Assembly: GCA_039931775.1 (NCBI GenBank)
Contig: JBDTRG010000171.1
Coordinates: 1-64,000, forward strand
Direction: 5' to 3'
Origin: CAIWHR01 sp039931775
GTDB lineage: Bacteria > Pseudomonadota > Gammaproteobacteria > Burkholderiales > Casimicrobiaceae
Length of the DNA stretch: 64,000 nt
Under the pieces are notes generated by a model, which had not been told where the DNA came from, did not search any database, and saw nothing but the letters and a program-made list of their open reading frames with translations. Within the stretch, counting starts at the first letter, position 1. The number at the start of each line of letters is the position of its first letter. Shown here piece by piece: positions 18,385-26,742 of this stretch. A program made the translations under genes and the position numbers.

Positions 18385-18927
18385 TCATTTGATGACGCGC
18401 AGCGACGCTGCGGGCTCGTCGATCAGCCGGCGCAGCTTGTCCCTTGCGCGCGACAGCCGCGACATCACGGTTCCCACGGGGATGGCGAGCACGCTGGCAA
18501 TTTCCTCGTAACGCATCTCTTCGACTGCCGCAAGCAGCAGCACCTCGCGCTGATCGGCGGAAAGCCGGCCCATCTGCTGGACCACTTCCATCAGCTCGAC
18601 GCGATCGAGCTGATTGGCGCGGACGGGAAGCTGCCACGAGGCGTTGCCCGGATCCGCGTCGATCGACACGTTCGCGGCGTCCCGACGCACGACCGCCAGC
18701 TGATTGACATGGACGTTGTGCATGATGGTAAACAGCCATGCGCGAAGATCGCTTCCCGTCCGCCACAACCGCCGCTTCTCCCACGCCCGCGCCAGCGTGT
18801 CCTGGACGAGATCGTCCGCGCGGGAAACGTCGCCGGTCAGCACCCGCGCGTACCGGCGAAGGCGCGGAATCGCGGCGACGAGATCCGGATGCGGAAGGTC
18901 GGGATCGTCGGAATCGGCGTGTGGCAT
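18385..18927 (-). CDS. ECF-type RNA polymerase sigma factor
   Basis: A 180-residue ECF (group 4) sigma factor. The sigma-2 region (AIPRLRRYARVLTGDVSRADDLVQDTLARAWEK and RAWLFTIMHNVHVNQ) precedes the sigma-4 region (QMGRLSADQREVLLLAAVEEMRYEEIASVLAIPVGTVMSRLSRARDKLR). The ATG at 18927 gives the normal ECF length; an open frame of 44 more residues upstream overlaps the previous gene and is rejected. It lies 13 bases after the COG4315-type gene and 16 bases before its likely anti-sigma partner. Confidence 0.93.
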   Translation of the reverse strand: MPHADSDDPDLPHPDLVAAIPRLRRYARVLTGDVSRADDLVQDTLARAWEKRRLWRTGSDLRAWLFTIMHNVHVNQLAVVRRDAANVSIDADPGNASWQLPVRANQLDRVELMEVVQQMGRLSADQREVLLLAAVEEMRYEEIASVLAIPVGTVMSRLSRARDKLRRLIDEPAASLRVIK

Positions 18928-18940
18928 CGAAAGACCGAAG

Positions 18941-19327
18941 CTACGGCTTGGCGACGTGCCAGACGTTGTTGACTCCGTCGCCCGTCTTGTCGCCCGCCTT
19001 CTGATCCTTGCCCCACAGGTAAACGGGTTTGCCCTTGTACGCCCATTGCTTGGCGCCATCGTCGCGCGTCACGACCGTCCAGTCGGCGGCCGGCTTGGCG
19101 TCGGCGGCAGCGCTGAGCGGAGGCCAATTGGCCGCGCAGGCGCCGTTGCAGGCGCTCTTGCCGCCGGCGTCCTTGTCGAACGTGTAGAGCGTCATGCCGT
19201 TGGAGTTGGTCAGCACGCCGTCCATCGTCTTGACCGGGGCCTGCGCGCTCGCCGTCGCGGCGAAGGCCGAAGCGGCAACGAAAGAAATTGCGGCGAGGGG
19301 GCCACGTACGTTGCGAATCATCATCAT
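18941..19327 (-). CDS. Secreted COG4315-type (Lipoprotein_15 repeat) protein
   Basis: A 128-residue exported protein with a signal peptide (residues 1-28, cleavage likely after ATASA). It contains two copies of the short PF03640-type repeat: GVLTNSNGMTLYTFDKD..SACNGACAANWPPL, then VVTRDDGAKQWAYKGKPVYLWGKDQKAGDKTGDGVNNVWHVAKP. The family is periplasmic, of unknown function, and often found beside ECF sigma/anti-sigma pairs, as here. Being first in the operon, it may be the abundant product controlled by the sigma factor; that is an inference. Confidence 0.85.
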   Translation of the reverse strand: MMMIRNVRGPLAAISFVAASAFAATASAQAPVKTMDGVLTNSNGMTLYTFDKDAGGKSACNGACAANWPPLSAAADAKPAADWTVVTRDDGAKQWAYKGKPVYLWGKDQKAGDKTGDGVNNVWHVAKP

Positions 19328-19413
19328 CTCCCTGTGTTGTTCCGATGCACCGCCGTCAACACGCGGCAGCGAGCGATTATTCCACGGATCCCCCGGGGAT
19401 CTCGACCGGCCGG

Positions 19414-20889
19414 CTAGAGCAGGAACAGCGTGGCGAGGCCCAGGAAGATGAAGAATCCGCCCGAGTCCGTGACCGCCGTGATGAGCACCGACGAGCCGAC
19501 CGCCGGATCGCGGTTGAGCTTCAGCATCGATATCGGGATCAGCACGCCCATCAACGCCGCCAGCATCAGATTGAGCGTCATCGCCAGTACCATCACAAGG
19601 CCGAGCGCCACGGCCTTGTACAGTACCGCAGCGACGAGGCCCATGACCCCGCCCCAGATCAGGCCATTGACGAGGCTCACCGTCATCTCCTTCTTAATCA
19701 GCTGCTTCGCGTTGTCGACCGACACCTGTCCGAGCGCCGCGGCGCGCACGATCATCGTGATCGTCTGATTGCCCGAGTTGCCGCCGATACCGGCGACGAT
19801 CGGCATCAGCGCGGCGAGCGCGACCAGCTTCTCTATCGAACCCTCGAACACGCCGATCACCCGCGACGCGACGAACGCGGTGACCAGGTTGATGGCGAGC
19901 CACGCCCAGCGGTTGCGAAACGACGCCCACACCGACGCAAAGACGTCTTCCTCCTCGCGCAGGCCGGCCTGCGCGAGCAGGTCTTCCTCGCCGCTCTGCC
20001 GGACGAAGTCGAGAACCTCGTCGACCGTCACACGTCCGACCAGCCGGTCGTGGGTGTCGACGACGGGCGCCGAAACGAGGTCGTACCGCTCGAAAGCCGA
20101 CGCGGCGACATCGGCCTTTTCGTGCTGCCGCAGCTTGACGACCGGCGCCTGCATGATCGCGTCCACCACCGTCTCGGGGTCGTTGACGATCAGCCGGTTG
20201 ATCGGCAGCACGCCCAGCAGGCGCTCGTCGCGATCGACGACGAACACCTGGTCGGTCTGCGACGGCAATTCGTCGAAGCGGCGCAGATAGCGCAGCACGA
20301 CCTCGAGTGTCACGTCCGGGCGCACGGTGATGTCCTCGAAATCCATCAGCGCGCCGACCATGTCGTCGTCGAAGGACATCGCGGCGCGCAGCTGCTCCCG
20401 CTCCTCGACGGGCAGGCTCTGGAACACATCGTCCATCACCTCCTGCGGGAGGTCCGGCGCAAGCTCCGCGATCTCGTCGGCTTCGAGACTCTCGGTCGCC
20501 GCGACGAGCTCCTCGGTGTCCATCGAGGAGATCAGCGATTCGCGAACGGCGTCGGAAACCTCCAGCAGGATGTCGCCGTCGCGCGACGCGCGGACGAGAT
20601 CCCAGATGTAGAGACGCTCGTCGAGCGGCAGCGCTTCGAGGATGTAGGCGATGTCCGCCGGGTGCAGGCGGTCGAGTTCGTCGGTCAGCGCCGCCTTGCT
20701 CTTTTTGTAGACGGCGGACTCGGCGAGTTCCGTCGGGGCGTCGGAGCGCGGCTGGCCTCCCTGTTCGCGGACGAGACCCTCGACCAGCCGGTGCTTGCGC
20801 AGCAGCCCGGTTACCCGGACGAGCGCCTCCCGCACGCCGGCGGGCGCCTCGCGCCGTTCGACTTCGGCGTTTGTGCGGGAATCGGGCAT
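19414..20889 (-). CDS. mgtE: Magnesium transporter MgtE
   Basis: Mg2+ channel/transporter of the inner membrane, 491 aa. Residues about 50-160 form the cytoplasmic MgtE N domain (LHPADIAYILEALPLDERLYIWDLV and DLPQEVMDDVFQSLP). Two CBS domains follow at about 165-290, including FVVDRDERLLGVLPINRLIVNDPE and VVDTHDRLVGRVTVDEVLDFV. Five membrane segments fill the C-terminus, with the pore signature PIVAGIGGNSGNQTITMIVRA. The CBS and N domains normally sense cytoplasmic Mg2+. A 148-base gap upstream should hold its promoter; no Mg2+ riboswitch was recognised there. Confidence 0.96.
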   Translation of the reverse strand: MPDSRTNAEVERREAPAGVREALVRVTGLLRKHRLVEGLVREQGGQPRSDAPTELAESAVYKKSKAALTDELDRLHPADIAYILEALPLDERLYIWDLVRASRDGDILLEVSDAVRESLISSMDTEELVAATESLEADEIAELAPDLPQEVMDDVFQSLPVEEREQLRAAMSFDDDMVGALMDFEDITVRPDVTLEVVLRYLRRFDELPSQTDQVFVVDRDERLLGVLPINRLIVNDPETVVDAIMQAPVVKLRQHEKADVAASAFERYDLVSAPVVDTHDRLVGRVTVDEVLDFVRQSGEEDLLAQAGLREEEDVFASVWASFRNRWAWLAINLVTAFVASRVIGVFEGSIEKLVALAALMPIVAGIGGNSGNQTITMIVRAAALGQVSVDNAKQLIKKEMTVSLVNGLIWGGVMGLVAAVLYKAVALGLVMVLAMTLNLMLAALMGVLIPISMLKLNRDPAVGSSVLITAVTDSGGFFIFLGLATLFLL

Positions 20890-21037
20890 GGCCGGGTCGA
20901 GGTCGACAAGGGTCGGGAGGAAGAGTGAGCCGCCCGCATTCTAACCCTGCCCCTGTACGCGCCTCGCCTTCGGCCTCCGACTCAGGATCACTCCTCAGCC
21001 GCGGCTATCGCCGCGCGCGATCTAAAGGAGGACGGCG

Positions 21038-21763
21038 TCACGGAATCGCCGCCGACGGCATCCGGGCCAGGATCGTCTCAACACGGCCGGCGAGGTAGGC
21101 CGAATCCGGTCGCCGTTCGAACAAGCGCGGACTGGGCGCCATCGCGGCGAGACGCGCTGCCTGCTCCGCAGACAACCGAGCCGCGGTCACGCCGAAGTAG
21201 CGCTCTGCGGCGGCCTCTGCGCCGAATACGCCGTTGCCCCACTCGATCACATTGAGGTAGAGCTCGAAGATCCGCTGTTTCGACAGCATCGCTTCGAGCA
21301 GGACGGTGACCACCGCCTCCTCGCCCTTGCGCCAATAGCTCTTGGCCGGCGAAAGGAAAAGGTTCTTGGCGAGCTGCTGAGTGATGGTCGAGCCCCCGGC
21401 GACAACCCGGCCCTTCCTGCGGTTCTTCTCCAGCGCGTTCTGGATACCTTCCCAGTCGAAGCCGTCATGATCGGTGAACTTGGCATCCTCGGCTGCGATC
21501 ATCGCGCGTTTCAGCTGCGTCGAGATCTGCGCGTACGGCACCCACCGATAGCGCAGCGCGAGCTTCGGATTCTTCGCGTGCGCCTCATCCATCCGCTGCG
21601 CCATGAACGCGGTTTCGCGCGGCGGATTGTACCGATACCAGCCGACGTGGGCCGCGATCCACGCAAACCACGCGAGTGCGGCGACGATAAGCGCGGCGAG
21701 TGCCAGGAACAGCACGCGGCGCACTCGGGCAAGCGGACCTCCCGAGGAGGTTCGGCCGCTCAT
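21038..21763 (-). CDS. mtgA: Monofunctional biosynthetic peptidoglycan transglycosylase
   Basis: GT51-family glycosyltransferase that polymerises lipid II into glycan strands. It is 241 aa with an N-terminal membrane anchor (VLFLALAALIVAALAWFAWIA). The catalytic glutamate lies in IAAEDAKFTDHDGFDW, and GGSTITQQLAKNLFLSP, KGEEAVVTVLLEAMLSKQRIFELYLNVIEWGNGVFGAEAAAERYFG are the diagnostic GT51 motifs. It begins 12 bases after the TonB-family gene. In many betaproteobacteria aroE lies between these two; here it does not. Confidence 0.96.
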   Translation of the reverse strand: MSGRTSSGGPLARVRRVLFLALAALIVAALAWFAWIAAHVGWYRYNPPRETAFMAQRMDEAHAKNPKLALRYRWVPYAQISTQLKRAMIAAEDAKFTDHDGFDWEGIQNALEKNRRKGRVVAGGSTITQQLAKNLFLSPAKSYWRKGEEAVVTVLLEAMLSKQRIFELYLNVIEWGNGVFGAEAAAERYFGVTAARLSAEQAARLAAMAPSPRLFERRPDSAYLAGRVETILARMPSAAIP

Positions 21764-21775
21764 CGCGGCGCAGCG

Positions 21776-22807
21776 TCATTCACTGCGAAGCTCGTCGCCC
21801 TTCGTGAACATCCACGTCCGCGTGATGTGAAGAACATCGGTGTCGCGCTTGATGTCCGACGGGAACGGCGCGAACGGCGCGGACATCTCGACGATCTTGA
21901 CCGCGGCCGCATCGAGCACCTTCTGGCCGGACGTGCGATTGATCTCGACATTCTCGACGCTGCCGTCGCTTCGGATCGACACGGTGATGAGCAGGCTGCC
22001 GTAGAGCTTCATCTGCCGTGCAGCCTCCGGGTAATTGAGGTTGCCGATGCGTTCGATCTTCGAGCGCCAGTCCTCGATGTATCGCGCGAACCGGTACTCG
22101 TCGGCGCGCGCGCCGACAAAGCGCCGTTTCGGCCGCTGCTGGTAGACCTCGATGTCCTTCGCGACCCGCGCCTCGATCCGCATCGCCTCCAGCGTGCGCT
22201 GCATCAGGTCGGTCGCCGACGGTTGTACCGCGGGCTCGGGAACCTCGACCGGCTTCGGCACGGCCTGCGGCGTCGGCGTGCCGTTGATGCGCGTCATCAA
22301 TTCCTTCGCCTCGATTTCGAGCGCTTCGATCCGCTGCGTGGCCGAGGCGACCTCGGCCGCCATGCCGGCCTTTTGTACCGCGGGCAACGGCGTCTTGGCC
22401 TGACGATTCGCGTCGGTGTTGCCGCCGCCGTCGAGGTTCGCCTGCGCGAGAATGTCGGCCTTCGTCGGCTTCGACTTCGATTTTGCGTTGACCAGTGCCA
22501 CCTCGAGCGCTGGCTCGCGGTTCTGCCACTTCTTGAGGTCGAACGGGCTGAACCGAATGGCGAGCAGCACGGCGTGGATCAGCAGCGATGCCCCGACGGC
22601 GTAGACGACGAGCCGGCGCGCGCCGGGGTCGGCGGTCAGATCGGGAAAGCGGAAGGAAGGCAGCCCCTTGGCGTGCCTAGCGGCGGCGGATTGCGGAGCC
22701 TTGGCGGTCCGGGCGGCGGGCGCCGGGGTGCGTATGGCCGTCGCCGTCTTCCTTGGAGCTGGCGGCGCGGGCAGAGGCGAGCGTAGCGTGGCGGATCGGC
22801 GCAGCAA
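21776..22807 (-). CDS. TonB-family energy transducer-like protein
   Basis: A 343-residue protein with one membrane segment at about residues 65-87 (RLVVYAVGASLLIHAVLLAIRF), a long Lys/Pro/Gln-rich periplasmic part, and a C-terminal TonB domain at about 255-343 (LNYPEAARQMKLYGSLLITVSIRSDGSVENVEINRTSG). It probably links the proton motive force to outer-membrane or envelope partners, but no exbB/exbD is nearby, so the role is open. The start is uncertain: the frame opens with TTG at 22807 and no good ribosome-binding site is seen. Residues 1-45 are low-complexity Ala/Pro/Arg. Confidence 0.82.
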   Translation of the reverse strand: MLRRSATLRSPLPAPPAPRKTATAIRTPAPAARTAKAPQSAAARHAKGLPSFRFPDLTADPGARRLVVYAVGASLLIHAVLLAIRFSPFDLKKWQNREPALEVALVNAKSKSKPTKADILAQANLDGGGNTDANRQAKTPLPAVQKAGMAAEVASATQRIEALEIEAKELMTRINGTPTPQAVPKPVEVPEPAVQPSATDLMQRTLEAMRIEARVAKDIEVYQQRPKRRFVGARADEYRFARYIEDWRSKIERIGNLNYPEAARQMKLYGSLLITVSIRSDGSVENVEINRTSGQKVLDAAAVKIVEMSAPFAPFPSDIKRDTDVLHITRTWMFTKGDELRSE

Positions 22808-22953
22808 GAGTGCGTGGCAGGTGAAAGGGGCAGTCTATCGCAGCTTGGGAGATTTTGGGCCGGAAATCCCCTTCCGAAGCGCAGTCGCCGGATGGCCGGC
22901 GGCATGCGCGCGACAAGGGGCGGGTCTACCCCGGCGCGGCCTCTCCGGCGGAG

Positions 22954-23035
22954 AAAGTAGGGTCAGACTCGACTTTTCGCGAGCCCTATCGGCTTGGCGA
23001 AGCCGCGCAAGAAAAGTCGAGTCTGACCCTACTTT
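22954..23035. repeat. Inverted-repeat element, copy 3 (vacB-tonB gap)
   Basis: Perfect 25-base arms at 22954-22978 and 23011-23035 enclose a 32-base loop; the right arm ends six bases before the stop codon of the RNB ribonuclease gene on the minus strand. Again it lies between two co-directional genes and directly touches a gene end. The remaining 146 bases up to the TonB gene show no other recognisable element. Confidence 0.92.
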
Positions 23036-23041
23036 AGGGCG

Positions 23042-24901
23042 CTACTTTACGGCGGCTTCGCCGGCGTAGCGGGACTCGAGCGTCGCCGCGAGGAGATCGA
23101 TGCGGCCGATCGCGATCCGGACGACCGTGTCCGGCGCGAGCGCGGGCAGGTCGGCAAGGCGCACGACGAGCGGCAGGTGATCGAAGCGGATGAGATTTTC
23201 GCGGAGGACGGTCGCCGTCGTTTCGGCCACACCCTCCTGCAGCAGCCAGCGCAGACACCAGTAGTGCTCCATCCGATCCTGGAATTCGCCGTAGGCCGAA
23301 TAGGTCGCCTCGAAATCCGTGAGCGCCGCGAAGAGCTCGGCGTCGTTCTCCGCGTACGGCGGCTTGGCGCCCTCCAGCGCGGCGAGCAGCTGGCGTTGAT
23401 TGACGAGATCGCTGTAGCGCCGCAGCGGCGAGCTCGACCACAGGTAGTGCGCTAGCCCGAGTCCCTGGTGCTCGCCGGGCCGCGTGCTCATCTTCACCTT
23501 GCCGTTCGACTGTGTCCGGTAAAGCCCCGCAACATGGGCATCGGCGAGGAGCTTGCCCCAGCTGCTGTTGACGAAGATCATCAGCTCCGAAACGAGCTTG
23601 TCGAGGGGGCTGCCGCGCGGGCGCGGAACGATTCGCACGCGGCCCGCCTCGCCTCCCGCAGGCGCGTCCTCCCAATCGACGTAGAAGTTGTAGTCAATGC
23701 GCGCGAAATCAGCCTTGCCGCGGGCGGCGGAAAGCGACTGTGCGAACGTCCACAGCATGCGCAATTCCTCGGTCCACGGCGGATCCGCCGGCGACGGCAG
23801 GTCGTTCGCGAATGCGTCGCCGACGGAGTCGAGCCGCAGATTCGCTGCGACGGGCACGCGCTCGACGCGCGTGACCTGACGAACCAGCGTACCGTCCGCC
23901 TTGACCTCGGCATAGAGCGACAGCGCGGGGACGGACTGCCCTTCCGCCAGCGTGAATGCCGCGACGACCGGCTCGGGTAGCATCGTGATCTTGCGCCCCG
24001 GCATGTAGACGGTCGACAGCCGCGTGCGCGCAATTGCGTCGAGCGGCGAGCCCCGCGCGATCGACAGCGCGGGCGCCGCGATGTGGATGCCGATTTCGCA
24101 GTGACCGTTCGGCAGGTGGCGCACCGAAAACGCGTCGTCGATCTCTGTCGTCGTCGCGTCGTCGATCGAGAAGGCGCGGACCGGCGCAATGGGAAGATCG
24201 GGCAGCGGGAGCAGAACGCCACCGGGCAGGAAAGAGACGCCCGAGGGAAACGCCTGCGCGAGAAATGCGTTGAAGTGGTAGTCGTGCGACGACGGAATGG
24301 CGCCGCATTCGGCGAGCAGCGCGACCGGATTCGTCTTCACCGATTCGCATGCGGCGACGAGCGCCTTCCACTCGAGCGCGTTCTTGTCGGGCCGATACAG
24401 GAGCATCGGGAGCTTCGCGCGCAACGCTTCCGGCAAGCGGCGCGCGCAGAGTTCGTCGCGCCAGAGGGCCGCTTGCTCGCCCTCGCGCTTCTTGCGCTCG
24501 ACCGATGCGAGCGCCGCCTTGAGCGCGTCGGCAGGCGCCTTTCGATAGCGGCCCTTGCCGCGCTTGTAGAAGTACATCGGCGCCGCGGCGAGCGCCATCG
24601 CCACGGCTGCGGCTTCGGCCGCCGCCGGCGCGTGACCGTAGTAGTCGACGGCCAGCGCATCGAAGCCGAATTCCTCGTCGGAAGACACCTCCCACAGAAA
24701 ATTCGGGTCGAGCAGCGCAGCATGGCCCTGCGCGTCGGCAAGCATGGCCGACGGCGATGGGTCCGCGAAGCGCAACAGGACCGCGGCGGCCTTGACCTTA
24801 AGGCGCTTGCCGGACGCGGCTTCAACCTGCAGCGAGGCGTCGTTGTCGGCGAGGACGGTCCCGGCCTTCAGCTGGCCGTCGTCCTCGAAAAAGACGTGCA
24901 T
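23042..24901 (-). CDS. RNB-domain exoribonuclease (VacB/RNase II family)
   Basis: A 619-residue 3'-5' exoribonuclease-like protein. The central RNB domain is visible in AFSIDDATTTEIDDAFSVRHLPNGHCEIGIHIAAPAL, which carries the metal-binding aspartates, and VYMPGRKITMLPEPVV. Further on, SELMIFVNSSWGKLLADAHVAGLYR and HYLWSSSPLRRYSDLVNQRQL are conserved in RNase II/R. The N-terminus MHVFFEDDGQLKAGTVLADNDASLQVE is typical of the betaproteobacterial paralogue, shorter than RNase R. The ATG at 24901 was chosen because similarity begins there; the frame is open to 24994. It heads the vacB-tonB-mtgA series. Confidence 0.93.
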   Translation of the reverse strand: MHVFFEDDGQLKAGTVLADNDASLQVEAASGKRLKVKAAAVLLRFADPSPSAMLADAQGHAALLDPNFLWEVSSDEEFGFDALAVDYYGHAPAAAEAAAVAMALAAAPMYFYKRGKGRYRKAPADALKAALASVERKKREGEQAALWRDELCARRLPEALRAKLPMLLYRPDKNALEWKALVAACESVKTNPVALLAECGAIPSSHDYHFNAFLAQAFPSGVSFLPGGVLLPLPDLPIAPVRAFSIDDATTTEIDDAFSVRHLPNGHCEIGIHIAAPALSIARGSPLDAIARTRLSTVYMPGRKITMLPEPVVAAFTLAEGQSVPALSLYAEVKADGTLVRQVTRVERVPVAANLRLDSVGDAFANDLPSPADPPWTEELRMLWTFAQSLSAARGKADFARIDYNFYVDWEDAPAGGEAGRVRIVPRPRGSPLDKLVSELMIFVNSSWGKLLADAHVAGLYRTQSNGKVKMSTRPGEHQGLGLAHYLWSSSPLRRYSDLVNQRQLLAALEGAKPPYAENDAELFAALTDFEATYSAYGEFQDRMEHYWCLRWLLQEGVAETTATVLRENLIRFDHLPLVVRLADLPALAPDTVVRIAIGRIDLLAATLESRYAGEAAVK

Positions 24902-25047
24902 GGGAAAAGGGAAACGGGCGCAAGACGCGATCCGGAAGCGGACCGCCACGCCGCGAATTATAGCGTGCCGCCCCGCGCGAGCGCGGCATTGCATGCGACG
25001 CGCCGTTGCTGCATAGTCGGCCGCTCCACAACATGGAGCAACGCGAA

Positions 25048-26055
25048 ATGGCCATCGACTATCGACGGTTGGGTTCGAGCGGACTCATGGTGTCCCCGCT
25101 CTGCCTGGGCACGATGATGTTCGGCGATCGCACGGACACCGCGGCGTCGCAGCGAATCATCGACTCGGCATTCGATGCCGGCATCAATTTCATCGACACG
25201 GCGGACGTCTACACAAAGGGCGCCTCCGAGAAAATCGTCGGGCCGGCGATCAAGGCCAATCGGCACCGCTGGATCCTCGCGACAAAGGTCGCCAACGTGA
25301 TGACCGGGCCGCCGCATGACGGCGGGTTGTCGCGACGCTGGATCATGCAAGCCTGCGACGACAGCCTGGCGCGCCTTTCCACCGACTACATCGACATCTA
25401 CTACCTGCACAAGGACGACGCCGACACGCCGCTCTCGGAAACCGTCGGCGCGATCGGGGACTTGATCAGGAGCGGCAAGATCCGCTACTTCGGCGTCTCC
25501 AACTTTCGCGGCTGGCGCATCGCCGAATTGGTGGGCGAGTGCGAGTCGCAGGGTATAGCGCTGCCTGTGGTCTGCCAACCGTACTACAACCTGCTCAATC
25601 GCGGACCCGAGGTCGAGATCCTGCCCGCCTGCGACCACTACGGCATCGGTGTCGCTACGTATTCGCCGATCGCCCGAGGCGTGCTCACCGGCAAGTACGC
25701 GCCCGGCGTCGTGCCCGAGGACTCGCGAGCTTCGCGCAACGACAGGCGGCTCATGGAAACCGAGTTCCGCGAGGAATCGTTCGCGATCGCGCAGAAGCTC
25801 AAAGCGCACGCCGAGAAGACAGGCCGCACGCCGATGCAATTCGCCCTTGCCTGGCTGTGGGCAAACGAAATCGTCACCTCGGTGATCGCCGGCCCGCGCA
25901 CGCTCGAACAGTGGGACGACTACGTTCAGGCGATAGGAACATCGTGGAACGCGGAGGATGAGGCGCTCGTCGATTCCCTGGTCACGCCCGGGCATCCGTC
26001 GACGCCAGGCTACAACGATCCGCAGTATCCGTTTTTCGGACGAATTCTCGCGTAG
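25048..26055 (+). CDS. Aldo/keto reductase
   Basis: NAD(P)H-dependent oxidoreductase with a TIM barrel, 335 aa. It has the AKR signatures GINFIDTADVYTKGASEKIVG (catalytic Asp and Tyr), the lysine in RWILATKVAN, the histidine in DIYYLHKDD, and RYFGVSNFRGWRI for the cofactor site. The substrate is unknown; the sequence fits the general AKR11/AKR12-like group. The ATG at 25048 follows GGAG at 25035-25038; the ATG at 25033 would add five residues. It is divergent from the RNB ribonuclease gene with a 146-base shared upstream region. Confidence 0.93.
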   Translation: MAIDYRRLGSSGLMVSPLCLGTMMFGDRTDTAASQRIIDSAFDAGINFIDTADVYTKGASEKIVGPAIKANRHRWILATKVANVMTGPPHDGGLSRRWIMQACDDSLARLSTDYIDIYYLHKDDADTPLSETVGAIGDLIRSGKIRYFGVSNFRGWRIAELVGECESQGIALPVVCQPYYNLLNRGPEVEILPACDHYGIGVATYSPIARGVLTGKYAPGVVPEDSRASRNDRRLMETEFREESFAIAQKLKAHAEKTGRTPMQFALAWLWANEIVTSVIAGPRTLEQWDDYVQAIGTSWNAEDEALVDSLVTPGHPSTPGYNDPQYPFFGRILA

Positions 26056-26114
26056 GCCGACGTCCTGACCGGGGCGAAGACGCCTCGGGGCAGGCAAGAC
26101 AGGAGACCCATCCC

Positions 26115-26648
26115 GTGCGCGCGATTCCCTATGTGCCCTTGGACATCGATGAGCCGCGCGAACTCGTCGCTGCGATTCGCGCCCGCCGGGGCGGCACGTT
26201 GCTCAACCTCGACCGGATGCTGCTCCACAGCCCGCCGCTCGCGGCCGGCTGGAATACCTTGCTTCGCGCTGTCCGCACCGAACTCGCGGTGCCGCCGAAA
26301 CTCCGCGAACTGGCGATGTGCGCTGTCGCCGTTCTCAACCACGCCGAGTACGAGTTTCACCATCACGCGCCGCTGTTCCTCGGTGCCGGCGGAACCACTT
26401 CGCAGCTCGATGCGCTGCGGAGCGTCTGCGACACGGGCACCGAATCGCCGGCGTTCGACAAAGCCGAACGTACGGTCCTGATGCTCGCGATCGAAATGAC
26501 GCGCACGGTGCAGCTCGGCCCGACGACGCTCGCGGCCGCACGCGACGCGCTTGCCGACGATGGTCAACTAGTCGAAATCGTCGGCGTAATCGCGGCTTAC
26601 AACATGGTTTCGCGAGTGATCGTAGCGCTGGAAATCGAGCCGGAATAA
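26115..26648 (+). CDS. Carboxymuconolactone decarboxylase-like protein
   Basis: A 177-residue protein of the AhpD/carboxymuconolactone-decarboxylase fold: ELAVPPKLRELAMCAVAVLNHAEYEFHHHAPLFLGAGG has the helical core with Cys and His at the active-site region. The Cys-x-x-Cys pair of AhpD is absent; NHAEYEFHHHAP is the variant common in uncharacterised members. The start is GTG at 26115, supported by AGGAGA 10 bases upstream. It follows the aldo/keto reductase by 59 bases in the same direction, possibly as one unit. Confidence 0.85.
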   Translation: MRAIPYVPLDIDEPRELVAAIRARRGGTLLNLDRMLLHSPPLAAGWNTLLRAVRTELAVPPKLRELAMCAVAVLNHAEYEFHHHAPLFLGAGGTTSQLDALRSVCDTGTESPAFDKAERTVLMLAIEMTRTVQLGPTTLAAARDALADDGQLVEIVGVIAAYNMVSRVIVALEIEPE

Positions 26649-26742
26649 ACGCCGAATCAGGCGGGGCGCCGCGCTCTCGCGGCGATTGCACAAGCAAGTC
26701 CCGCGTGGGGTGCGCCGTGGAAAATAGAAAACGAGGTAAACG

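Noticed and set aside
20890..21037. Magnesium riboswitch (M-box) upstream of mgtE
   Set aside because: The 148-base gap is too short and shows none of the conserved M-box stems that I could recognise.
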